A stretch of DNA of 64,000 nucleotides, taken from Erythroxylum novogranatense. Its lineage: Eukaryota > Streptophyta > Magnoliopsida > Malpighiales > Erythroxylaceae. Below the pieces are notes generated by a model that saw only the letters and a program-made list of their open reading frames with translations, made no database searches and was not told the DNA's origin. The stretch lies in the NCBI GenBank assembly GCA_029891385.1, contig JAIWQS010000236.1, positions 731,501 to 795,500 of the forward strand, in the 5' to 3' direction. This document shows, in pieces, positions 24,196-35,955 of the stretch; position 1 is the first letter of the stretch; every line of letters begins with the position of its first letter. The translations under genes and the position numbers were made by a program.

Positions 24196-24864
24196 CGATC
24201 AATGACAAAGGAAGGAGCAAATGGCAAGAAGGAATCAAGCAAGAACTCCAAGAAGAAATCACGAAGGAGAAGAGAAGAAGGAAAGCAAACAAGTGTCGTA
24301 GGAGAGAATTTCAAAGGATAAGCATTATATACCAAGGGATTAAGGCTTGCTTGGCAAATTTTAATTGTCACAAGACCAGACCGAACAACCTCGATCAAAT
24401 TTCTGATTCTAATTTCTCCCGAATCCCAATGACTCAAAACCCTAATTCCTCAAATCAAATTTCTAATCTTTCTATGCCATTGGATAATCAATTTCGAAAC
24501 CGAAAATCAAATTAATCAATCATCACGTCGCTTTTTGATTAGGACCTATTATCAGAAAATTTCGTAAAAATTCCTATAAATTCTCAAAATTATAAAACTC
24601 ACGATTATACACTCCAATTTCATATTTCAAACTCCTAAAATCTCATTTCTCATTCCAATTAAATTTTCAACGCTCAATTTGACTTAATTTTCTCCAAATC
24701 TCCAATTTACACAATCCAATTGGAAATTTGTCATACATGTATGTACGTACGTATGCTAGTGCAATAATTGCCAAATTACCAATTATACATAACTAAAATG
24801 CATGAGCATGCCACATCATGAATGCAATGCACTGTACACATCCCATCGGTTACAGGATGTTACA
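24194..24864 (-). repeat. 3' LTR remnant (671 bp) of the minus-strand Tekay-like element
   Basis: It aligns with 33446-34118 throughout (for example gcaaatggcaagaaggaatc, gggattaaggcttgcttggc, catgtatgtacgta). The LTR starts (minus) TGTAACATCCTGTAACCG at 24864. The rest, about 1.8 kb, has been lost at the junction with the plus-strand LTR. Confidence 0.9.
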
Positions 24865-24879
24865 ATTCTCCCCTCCTAA
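24865..24879 (-). other. polypurine tract of the minus-strand Tekay-like element
   Basis: On the minus strand TTAGGAGGGGAGAAT directly precedes the LTR start TGTAACATCC. The preceding GGACGAAATTTTTAT is a common lead-in in this lineage. Confidence 0.85.
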
Positions 24880-24929
24880 TAAAAATTTCGTCCCAAAATT
24901 TTCTTACCTGACTGATCGAACAGATGAGG

Positions 24930-27900
24930 GTACTACCTCCTCATGTGCTCCTTAGTCTCCCAAGTAACCTCCTCAGTCGAATGGTTCTTCCAAAGGACTT
25001 TCACCAATGGAATAACCCTGGACCTCAACTGCTTGACCCGAAACCCTACAATCTGAACTAGCTCCTCCACATAACTCAAATTACTGGCTACCTCAATCTC
25101 CTGAGCCGGAATCACATGGGTCAGGTCTGATCGATACCGTCTGAGCATACTCACGTGGAACACATCATGCAACTGCGACATCTCACTTAGCAAAGCTAGC
25201 CGATAGCCCAAAGGTCCTATCCTCTCAAGGATCTCATATGGACCAATGTACCTAGGGCTCAACTTGCCCTTCCGACCAAATCTCAGAACACCTTTCCACG
25301 GAGACACTCGGAGGAACACTCTATCAACCACATCATACTCTATCTCTCTCCGATGCTGATCCACATAGCTCTTCTGTCTATCCTGAGCCGCCTTGATGCG
25401 ACTCCGAATCAGCTTTATCTTATCCACTGTGTCCTGGATCAGCTCGGGACCCTCGAGCATCCTCATACCCTCTTCATCCCAATAAAGAGGAGACCTACAC
25501 TGCCTCTGTTGGGCCCGGGCCCCGGATCTCCGAATCCCGAGGCGGCCCCTCGGGTCACGCCCGCACCTAGCGCCCCAAACCGCGGACCCGATCCCAACAT
25601 TTAGGCTCAAACGGTCCTACGATACATACATACATTTCCATACATTAAAGACCCTATAACCATAGGGATTTCATACTATTGCAAATTAAGAAAAGTCAAC
25701 AAGTATCCTCAATTAGAGCAAAATACAAAATGAAATCTAAATCCAAAAATACATGAGTATGCTCAATGTTAACATGCTCGGAGGGCCAACAAAATACTAA
25801 CTTAATATAAAGCTCCTAATTTGTCCGAAGTTTCGATGTCGCGAAAGTCAACGATCGCCCCGACCACTTTTGAGGAGGGAAAGGAATGGGTTGAGCTACT
25901 GCGGCTCGATGGCTAATATAATTATAGCCATAGGCAATTAGCACAAATCCAAAGATATGAATGTATATATATTATATCTATATACAACATCGACATTCAC
26001 ATGCCAATCACTAAAGTACACATTCATTATAATTAATGCAGCTCATAAATACGTCACATAGTATGCGTCATAATAATCAATTCACATATGCAATGCACAT
26101 AACAATGGCTCGAGGGTTCCATGGAAACAAAAGGAAGAAACCAAGTTTACATCCTCGAACTAAATGAGTCCATTCGAGCTCATAGGCCACAAGCGGCAGC
26201 CGGAGAAGGCTCTTGTCAAGCGCACGTGATTTAACGAAATGGTTCCACTCTGCCCAAACAAAATCACATAATCATACTCGAAATCATTTTATCAAATGAT
26301 AGGTTTTCATGTTTTCATTTATCCAAAATGCCATGATCAAGTCGAGGCATAACATGCTCAAAATCATAATGCACTTCTATCAATTCCTATGATTATGTCA
26401 AAATAGATAAATCAAAGTCATTCTATTCATCACATTTAACATGCATAACATATAACATATATTCATATATAGGCAAGAATTGCCTAATCACACAATAACT
26501 ATAAGAATATTACCCACCTCTAATCGCCGAGAATCCTGACATCGATGTCCTTCTTCTTGCGATAAAATCGGGTCACTTGGTTTCCTAAAACAACCAAGTT
26601 CCATTTAGTCAATATCCATAGTAAATGTGCTAAGCTTGGAATCCAAAGAAAGCATTAAAATCTATATCCGATCTTCTCCTAAAATTCAACCCCGCGAGGC
26701 AAATTCAACTTCCGACTTCATACAACTCGGAGCCCTTTATTTCTAGGTCACAATGAATCCAAATTCACCTCAATCGACATCTATACCAAAAGATATTCCC
26801 AAAATATGAAAATCTTATTTCGAAAACACAGGGGATCGCCATGACGAAGAGACGCTCGTCGCGACGAATAATCCTACTCGCCATGGAAGTTAAGGTTCGC
26901 CGCGAACCAAACGCCACGTCGCGATGTCTCCGATCATTCGTCATGACGTCCACAGCAGAGCACACGCCGCGATTTAATAAACGAATTAATTCACACGTCG
27001 CGACGTGGCTTCTTCCCCACACGCCATTGGCGACATTCATACGCTGTCGCGACGTCGGTTCGAACTCGACCAACCCCAAATTTCGTGATAACCCAAGCTC
27101 GATTCTGCTCCAAACTCAAATCTACCAAATGCAAAGCATAGATCAAGGCTTATACTACCATTCTAACTCATTCTAAGCTTCAGATTCATCCTAAAATCAT
27201 CAATCTAAAGATTTTCCCAATTTTCACCCTAAAATCCTAAAACATCGATTTCTCTCAATCCAAGCCATTAAAATGTTTAATCCAAATGAAAACATGATAA
27301 GGAGGTCGAAAACTTACCGATTGAGGCTTTAGAATCGTCGAAACCGATCGAAATCGCAACTCTTCTCTTCTCTTCTCCTCTCCGTCGACGCCACACTCTT
27401 CCTCTCTTCTTTCCTCTTCTTTATAATCCTTTCTCTTTAAACCCTAAGTGGCTTGGGCCCTTCCTAATAAGCCAAAGCCCAAAATCATTTAAACCATAAT
27501 TAAACCTTAATTCCGCATTAATACCCCCGATTAACTCAAATTAAAACATAATCACATAATTACCACAAGTCATGCTTAATGACATCATAAAGAAAATTCG
27601 GGGCCTAACAGCCTCCCATACAGAGCCTCATAAGGAGCCATCCCAATACTACTCTGATACTGATTGTTGTAAGCAAACTCAATCAGAGCCAGATACTGAT
27701 CCCATGCTCCTCTGAACTCCAACACACAAGCTCGCAACATATCCTCGACCATCTTAATCATCCTCTCACTCTGCCCATCAATTTGAGGATGAAAAGTCGT
27801 ACTGAAACTCAATTTGGTACCCATAGCATACTGCAAACTCTTCCAAAACTTCGAAGCAAACCTGGGATCCATGTCTGAGACTATAGACACTGGAACTCCA

Positions 27901-30900
27901 TGCAGTCTCACTATCTCTGACACATACTTCTGGGCCAACTAATCGAGAGTACCACTCTCCCTCACTGGCAAGAAGTGAGCCGATTTAGTTAACCGGTCCA
28001 CTATGACCCAAATCGCATCATGCTGCCTCGGTGTCCTAGGCAATCCCATCACAAAATCTATAGTGATTCGCTCTCATTTTCACTCTGGGATGGGCAACGA
28101 ATGCAGCTTCCCAACTGGAGCCTGGTGCTCCGCCTTAACCTGCTGATATATCAGACATCTTGAAACAAACTCCGCTACCTACCTCTTCATGTCAGGCCAC
28201 CAGAAGTGCTGCTTCAGAGTGTTATACATCTTGGTTGCACCAGGATGCATAGCATAGGCGGCCAAATGCGCCTCCTCCAAAATCTCACGCCTCAAATCGT
28301 CCACATATGGCACACACAACCTCTGTCCCATCCACAATGTCCCGTCTCTCAACTCAAAATCAGAACCCAAATCAGACTGCACTCTCTCATTCAGTCTCAC
28401 AAAAACCGGATCCTGTTCCTGAACTCGTCTGATCCTGTCATGCAACATCGGCTTAATCCTCAAAGTAGCCATCAAAACTCCATCCTGCTCCAAATCTAAC
28501 TGCACATTCAGAACTCTCAACTAAACTAAACATGGCAACCTCGAAACCTGAATCTGAGCTGCACTGACATGAGATCTCCTACTCAATGCATCTGCCACCA
28601 CATTGGCCTTTCCAGGGTGATACTCAATGGTACAATCATAATCCTTCAGCAGCTCAATCCATCTCCTCTGTCTGAGATTCAACTCCCTCTGACTCAGCAA
28701 ATACCTCAGACTCTTGTTATCCGTGAAAATCTGGAACGTCTCGCCATACAAATAATGTCTCCAGATCTTCAAAGCAAACACCACAAAGAACTAACCCAAA
28801 TCACGACCGGATAATTAACCCTATGAGACCTCAACTATCTCGAAACATAGGCAATCACCGTAAATGTCAGATCGGGACACGTACCTAAACCATGCTGAGA
28901 AGCATCACTAAAGACCTCGAAACCTCCAGTCCCTGACGGCAGAGCTAACACCGGTGCAATGGTCAACCAATGTTTCAGCCCCTCAAAACTCTGCTGACAC
29001 TCCTCAGTCCATTTGAAGGCCACACTCTTCCTCAGAAGTTTTATCAAAGGGGCGGAGATCAATGAAAACCCCTCAACAAACCTCCGGTAATAGCCGGCCA
29101 ATCTTAAGAAACTCCGCAGCTCTGACACATTCTTAGGAACCTCCCAACTCATCACTGCCTTAACCTTGTGAGGGTCCACCTGAATACCCTCACCAGACAC
29201 AACATGCCCCAAAAACACAATCTCATCAAGCCAAAATTTACACTTACTGAATTTGGCGAACAACTGCCTATCTCTCATAAGCTGCAATACAATCCTCAAA
29301 TGCTCGGCATGCTCCTGTCTATCCCTCGAATACACCAAGATATCATCAATAAACACAATAATAAACTGATCAAGGTAGGGCTAAAAAATCTTATTCATCA
29401 AAGCCATGAAGGCTGTCGGGGCATTGGTCAACCCAAACGACATCACTAAGAACTCGAAATGCCCATACCTGTTCCTGAAAGCACTCTTAGGCACATCGGC
29501 CTCTGCTATCCTCAACTGATAATACCCCGATCTCAGATCCAACTTAGTAAACACCCGAACTCCCGCTGAATCGATCAAATAAGTCATCGATCCTAGGCAA
29601 GGATACTTATTCTTCATCACACCGATTCACCGCTCAGAATCGATGCACAACCTCAAAGTCCCGTCCTTCTTCTTCACAAATAACACTGGAGCACCCCATG
29701 GCGAAACACTCGGCCTAATGAACCCCTTATCCAACAACTCTTGAAGCTAAGCCTTCAGCTCCCTCAGTTCCACAGGTGCCATCCTATATGGAGGTATAGA
29801 TATAGGAGCGGTACCTGGAATGAGGTCAATCGAGAACTCCGTCTCCCGATCCGGTGACAAACCCGGTAACTCCTCGGGAAACACATCGGAAAATTTCCTG
29901 ACTACGAGAACATCTTGCAACCTCTGTTCAGCTCTAGAATCCACAACATGAGCCAGATAGGCCTCACAACCACCCTGCATCAACCTCAAAGCACTCATGA
30001 ACGAGATCATCCTGGCTGGCACTGCCTGACTAACTCCTCGAAAAATAGCTCTAGGCTGACCAGGAGATTCCAACACGACCTCCTTGGTAAAGCAGTCCAT
30101 GACGGCCCTATGTGCAGTAAGCCAGTCCATCCCCAAAATCAAATCGATCTCTCGAAGGGGCAATACAATCAGGTTTGCACACAACACCGCGGACTCAATC
30201 CGAATCGGACACCCCTTGCAGACCTCGCCCAAAACATAGTGGTACTACCCAAAGGTGTACTCACCTGCAACCCACACTACAACATTTCCCTATCCATATG
30301 CAATCTACATTCCAAATGCGGTGCAATAAACGAATGCATGGACCCTGGATCTATCAATGCAAAAACCTCAAAATCAAATATCAGAAGCATACCAGCTACC
30401 ACATCTGGGGAGTCCTGAGCCTCATGTCGATTCATGGCATAGACTCTAGCCTGGGACTGCGGTCGGCTGCCCCGTCCCTCAGTCCATCCAAAAGAGTCTC
30501 CAGCTCTCCCCCGGGCTCTACCTCGGCCCTCCGTCCAGTCCACCATCATGATTTCATCAGATCGTCAGACCGCCGCCCTTCTCCCACTTATGGCGCCCTG
30601 AGCCTCTCCCATCATGCGGACAATCCCTGATCTGATGCTCCATAGAGCCACAAGCTAAACAAGCCCCAGTCATCCGCCAGCACTCCCCACTGTGCCTCTT
30701 ATCACAAAACTGGCAAATCGGAGGGAACTGTCCTGCACCTCTACCACTGCCACTACCACTACCAGACTCCACAAATCTACCCCTCTGCCCAAATCCTAAC
30801 TGTCGGGATCCTCCTGAAGATCTGAAAGTCTTGCTCAAGGCTCATCAAACTCCTACAGAGCGCCACAGGCTGTCGGTCACCTCTTACCCTGGATCCTCGA

Positions 30901-31563
30901 CTACCGGTCTCGGCTGACTCTGTCTCAACAGCTGCTCAATCCTAACTACAACAGCCCTCAACTCCACAAACGTGCCTATATCAGATCTGACCAACCTGGT
31001 ACGGATCTCCATATCGAGCCCACCTCAAATCTCCCGCGACTTGTGCGCCTCAGAATAATCAAAGCTCAGAGATACCCCATCAACTCATTAAACGACCTCA
31101 GACTCTACTATCGACATCGCACCTCGCTCATCACCAAGGAACTCCCCGTGATCTTCATCTCCAAATACACCTTGGGCATGTAGTTGTCTCTAAATGCCCT
31201 CAGAAACTCATCCCATGTCAATAAACAAGGCCTGGTGGTACTACCCAGGATAGTCTTCCACCACTGGTAAGCCGGGCCCTGCAGGAGAGACAGCACATAA
31301 TCAAACCTCTCCTCCTCATCACAGTCCATCTGATCAAAGACCCTTTCAATTCTCTCCAACCATCCATCAGCCTCAGCAGGGTCTGTGCTGCTATAAAAGT
31401 CCACAGCCCCCTGCTTCCGTAGCCTATCATACCTCCTCTCCCGTCTCACGGGAACTCTAGGAGGTTGCTCCTCAAACGACTCCTTACTAGCTCCAACAAA
31501 ACCATGGTCAGCTGGTTGATCGACTTGATCATCAAAGACGGATGACCTACAACACAACCACAA
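24930..31563 (-). pseudogene. gypsy gag-pol polyprotein, broken and split by a solo LTR
   Basis: Read right to left. gag: 31563-31108 (YDRLRKQGAVDFYSSTDPAE, LLQGPAYQWWKT). Two zinc-knuckle-like units near 30770-30600 (CQFCDKRHSGEC, CLACGSMEHQIRDC). Protease with FALIDPGSMHSFI (30370-30330). RT start PISIPPYRMAPVEL (29800-29760), then RT with [16 protein letters not shown] (29540-29490) and the catalytic [11 protein letters not shown] (29355-29320). RNase H 28784-28570 ([31 protein letters not shown]). Integrase zinc-binding region 28290-28180 (HLAAYAMHPGATKMY), integrase core 27938-27615 (IVSDMDPRFASKFWKS, HPQIDGQSERMIK), interrupted at 27610 and resumed at 25506 (CRSPLYWDEEG through SQLHDVFHVSMLRRY). 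Several stops, such as those near 28520, 29380 and 29750, make it non-functional. Confidence 0.92.
25507..27610 (-). repeat. solo LTR (2104 bp) with 5-bp target duplication GCCTC
   Basis: The segment starts TGTTGGGCCC and ends GGGCCTAACA, is bracketed by GCCTC at 25502-25506 and 27611-27615, and interrupts the integrase frame of the minus-strand element exactly. Minus orientation is supported by similarity to the other Tekay-type LTRs (minus start TGTTAGGCCCCGAATTTTC against TGTTAGACCCCGATCCC) and by a GTAAGT donor at 27317-27312. No internal domain remains: an LTR-LTR recombination product. It contains a cluster of TCGCGA-type palindromes at 26830-27060. Confidence 0.93.
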
Positions 31564-31636
31564 TTCTAATCAATTTCTGCATTTCTCACTATAATTAAAG
31601 CTTAAAACTGACTAATCCCAAAAGATGCCAAACCAT

Positions 31637-31648
31637 GCTCTGATACCA
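31637..31648 (-). other. primer-binding site (initiator tRNA-Met type), minus-strand Tekay-like element
   Basis: The minus strand reads TGGTATCAGAGC, six bases from the 5' LTR end at 31654. Confidence 0.92.
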
Positions 31649-31653
31649 CTAAA

Positions 31654-34118
31654 TGTAGCGCCCCTTTACCGTAGGGTACACATCGGGACGCCCGCAGGTC
31701 GCTCCGATACGTAACCCACGATAAAGGTGCACTACCGAGCAACCAACTAAAATCCACATGGCATCTAAATATAAATAATCACAAAAATTGAAACCAAATT
31801 TTCTTTTCATTTCTTTAATCCGAAAATACATAATCTTGTCCAAAGCATCATCTATACAATACACAAAGAAACTGATAACTCCTAACTAGGTCATCCCAAA
31901 AAGATCCCAGCTGACCCACCTCTGCGCCATAGCCTCTCTTGCCGATGATCCTCAAGGCAGAGAAGACTCTAACAATCTGGAGCTAAGGAACCTACTAACA
32001 CTGTCCTAAAAACTATAATGCAATGTTGGGTGAGTTTGCGAACTCAGCGAGAAACCATCATCGATGGTTCACCCAACTCATGCATATATAAACAGTACAC
32101 AAATAATCACACAGCAACATATTCAGAATTATCATTTTCATATGCAATGCGCATGTGACACTTTCCTTTTTCTTACGTTGTTGTGATCGTGTGCTGAAAT
32201 CGCCTGTCGATGTGGGCACATTGCGTTGAGTCGATGGCTCGATAAATGTTAGGCGTGATATGCCTCGATACATCGAGCGGTGGCTCGAAAATGTGGACCG
32301 ATGGTCTGTGCGTTGAGCTTAAAGCTCTCATATACGTTGGACCTGAGGTCCTATTGCGTTGAGCTTAAAGCTCTGAGGCTTGCTCCGGTCACAACTGCCT
32401 TTATCTTAGCATACCTTTATGCATGAGATGTACATGCTCCAAATTGTCAATTTAACACATGCCAAATGTACACCAAATTTCACATATATGAATAGCACTT
32501 CAATCACAAATTACCGTTTCTTCGGACACCCTTGGTCCAACCAATTCAATCAAACACATGTAATCCTCCAACGTCCACATGGTATAGGCACATAATTAAA
32601 CACACAAATATTGAGGAACCAACTAGGTTACTCACCTGTAACTTCCGAGCTAATGCCGGGAAGTCTCAGTTACGTCGGAAGATCGATGCTCCACTGGTAC
32701 CTCTATACAATCAAAACACATAAATATTACTAATTTCCCAATTTTTCAAAGTCAATTATGCACATGAAGCGAATTAATTGCGTACCATACATGTATATGA
32801 CATTCCGACACTAATCCGAATTTCCCCAATATCAATTCTAAGTCTCAAATTCAAAATCTCCAAATCGAAATCAATCGGGAACCAATTGAATCATTAACTC
32901 CTAAATCCCAAATTAAAGATCACATTTTCAGAAATTGGGCGTTGCTCGCCATGAAGTCTCTCTTCTTCGCCATGGCGTCTGCGTTATTGCACTCGTCGCG
33001 ATGTCCGGAAGCTGACTTGCTCACCGCGACATGTTCTTCGCGCACGTCGCAACGTGCAAACCCAGCAACGCCCAAAAACCTAGAAATTCCGACTTCTACA
33101 ACTTCCAAATCCAGATTTTCCTTTTCAAAACACTCCCAAATAATTCAGTACACATCAAACAACAAATCCTTAACTTCTATTTCATCAAACAATCATTATC
33201 CCTAAATCAAGCAAAAAAATCATCATCCGAAACCTAACATTTTCCATTTCCTCAAATATTCAAACCAATCATCTATATAACTCAACAATTTCACAAATCC
33301 AACTATCTAAAGCAAGAAGCAAGAGAACTTACTTGTTAAAAGCCTCAAAAACTTCAGAGATCACACCAACCCAAGCTCAAGCACACCCACGGCATCCACC
33401 AAAACCAAACCCAAATATCATCTTTTCTTCACCAAGCCAAGGGGAATCGATCAATGACAAAGGAATGAGCAAATGGCAAGAAGGAATCAAGCAAGAACTC
33501 CAAGAAGAAATCACAAAGGAGAAGAGATGAAGGAAAGCAAGCAAGTGTCGTAGGAGAGAATTTCAAAGGATAAGCATTATATACCAAGGGATTAAGGCTT
33601 GCTTGGCAAATTTTAATTGCCACAAGACCAGACCGAACAACCTCGATCAAATTTCTGATTCTAATTTCTCCCGAATCCCAATGGCTCAAAACCCTAATTC
33701 CTCAAATCAAATTTCTAATCTTTCTATGCCATTGGATAATCAATTTCGAAACCGAAAATCAAATTAATCAATCATCAGGTCAGTTTTTCGATCCGGACCT
33801 ATTACTCCGAAAATTCTAGAAAAATTTCTATAAATTCTCAAAATTATAAAACTCACGATCATACACTCCAATTTCATATTTCAAACTCCTAAAATCTCAT
33901 TTCTCATTACAATTAAATTCTCAACGCTCAATTTGACCTAATTTTCTCCAAATCTCCAATTTACACAATCCAATTGGAAATTTGTCATACATGTATGTAC
34001 GTAAGTATGCTAGTGCAATAATTACCAAATTACCAATTATACATAACTAAAATGCATGAACATGCCACATCATGAATGCAATGCACTGTACCCATCCCAT
34101 CGGTTACGGGATGTTACA
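31654..34118 (-). repeat. 5' LTR (2465 bp) of the minus-strand Tekay-like element
   Basis: On the minus strand it begins TGTAACATCCCGTAACCG (34118) and ends GGGGCGCTACA (31654), next to the primer-binding site. It contains a GTAAGT donor consensus (33332-33327), a cluster of TCGCGA-like motifs (32935-33060), and an array of 13-nt hairpins (32228-32373). Confidence 0.92.
32228..32373 (-). repeat. array of 13-nt hairpins in the 5' LTR
   Basis: Palindromic 13-mers occur at 32228 (gagtcgatggctc), 32274 (cgagcggtggctc), 32295 (ggaccgatggtct), 32315 and 32361 (gagcttaaagctc) and 32339 (ggacctgaggtcc). The last four are spaced 20-24 nt with similar spacers (tgcgtt, tatacgtt). Stems differ yet keep four to six pairs. 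A parallel array is in the solo LTR at 38630-39100. Confidence 0.8.
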
Positions 34119-34139
34119 GTTAAACTGTAGTTAGAGAAC

Positions 34140-35955
34140 CTTTATGGGATTAAAACTTATATCTCCTATGTCATGCCAAACTTTATGGATATCTGTATAA
34201 AGCTGTATGCGTTTAAATGACTTAGGCACAAGATCAACCTGTATATATACCCAATGTCCTTTAAATGCTTAAGATCGACACAAATTTTAAGAATTTTATA
34301 TGTATTATGACAATATGCGATAACACGTATTATTGAAGATAAACGATGATCATCTTTAATGATGAGTCATCATACCATCATAATACATCAAATGTATAAA
34401 TGTATATAGAGCAAACGTAATAATCTCCTAATTAACAGTGTCTAAGGATGTCAAAACACCCATATTGTATACTTGTGTTACAAACATAAGTGGTTGAAGC
34501 CTTTTAGTTAAAGGATCGACTAACATTTTTCAGTCCTTAAATGCTCCAACCTTAATGTCACCTTTTCGTATCAACACCTTCATGTCCAAATAATTGACCT
34601 TTAAATGCTAAAACACTGTGATATTCTTTGTTGTCATTAAACAACATAGCAAGAAGATTACCACAGTATAACCGAATGGGGTTAGTCACTGAATCAACCA
34701 TAGACAACTTAGAAATCAAGTTTCTGAGCTAAACTGTCTGTGAAGCAACCTCATAACATGCACTCTATATGCATGATCGAGGAAGTCAGTCGTGTCTTCT
34801 TGACACTCTTCCACGAAATTGTACCATCTACAAACTTAAAACATATAACCTTAAGTAAACTTTCGATCATCAGAACACATAGCTAAATTTGAATATGAAT
34901 TCCTACAAGGTTTAGTATGTTAACTGTGCTATATGTCAACATATAATCCTTAGTTTCTTTAAGTATCTCAATACTCATTAGACTGTATTATAATGGTCTA
35001 CACCTGGATTAACCAAATGTTGACTAAACAATCAAATAGTAAATATAATGTCCCACCTAGTATATAGCCAAGCATACATCATACTATCAACCGTACTAGT
35101 ATATGGAACATTCCTCATAACCTCTCTTTTTAATTTATTCTTTGGATATTGTGACAAATATTATCTCTCACTATGAGAGATAGGTGCCACGACAAGTTTA
35201 CAATTACCCGTATTAAACCTTTATAACACATACTCAATGCATGCACTCTATGACAGGCCTGAAGAGTGTTGAGATCTGTCCTGATGAATCTGAATACCTA
35301 GGCCAAAAGATGATACGTCCAAGTCCTTCATGTCAAAGTTTTTGACCAAAAGTTGTTTAACCTCATACAATATGGTCAAGTTATTTGATGTGAGCAATAT
35401 ATCATCAACATGCAATAATAGGAAGATAAATTTGCTCCCTCTGACATCATATTACAAGCATCTTTGAACTTTCTTTTCTATGAAGTCGAAAGAGGTCGTA
35501 ACCTCATCAACTGTAAGGTATCACTTTCAGGAGGTTTGAAGTAATCCATATATTGATTTGCATAATGTGCAAACCATGTCAGTTCCATCTAGATCTTAAA
35601 ACCTTTTAGGTTGTTTCATATAGACCTTTTTATAAGGATCTTTACTCAGGAAAGCAGTTTTAACAGCCATCTGATGTTACTCTATATCATCATGAGCTAC
35701 AATTGCCTTAATCACTCAAAATGTATCCTACGAGGATATGAGAGAAATGGTAACATTAAAGTTAACTTTTCTCCCAGAGTGAACCATTAGGTAACTAAAC
35801 CAACCTATAAACCGCTGAACCCAATCCTGAAATCCTTCAGGTATAATCTTCATTTACAACTGACAAGTTTGTAGTTTTGTTTTAAATCAACTGGCTCCCA
35901 AACCTTACTATGCTTCAAGAATTGCATATTTTCATTCATTGCATCCCACCACACA
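34140..35955 (-). pseudogene. copia reverse transcriptase and RNase H, broken
   Basis: Minus-strand fragments include KTAFLS.DPYKKVYMKQP (35670-35610), SIYGLLQ (35560-35535), FLLLHVDDILLTSNN (35425-35375, HVDD in place of the usual YVDD), MKDLDVSSFGLGIQIHQDRS (35330-35270) and RNase H pieces such as LVDPLTKRLQP (34540-34500). Stops occur throughout. The N-terminal part of the RT lies beyond the solo LTR. Confidence 0.82.

Larger units (their letters stand above)
24194..34118 (-). mobile_element. Ty3/gypsy element, Tekay/Del-like, minus strand, 3' LTR truncated
   Basis: On the minus strand: 5' LTR (34118-31654), primer-binding site (31648-31637), gag, protease, RT, RNase H, integrase, polypurine tract (24879-24865) and the first 671 bp of the 3' LTR (24864-24194). 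With the nested solo LTR removed, the internal region is about 4.7 kb, matching the plus-strand relative. Defects are mostly in-frame stops at former Gln/Trp/Arg-type codons, with few frameshifts. The left end is cut and fused to the plus-strand element. Confidence 0.9.

Noticed and set aside
26765..27176. overlapping 104- and 111-codon frames
   Set aside because: They fall in the CpG-palindrome cluster of the solo LTR; palindromic composition keeps both strands open.
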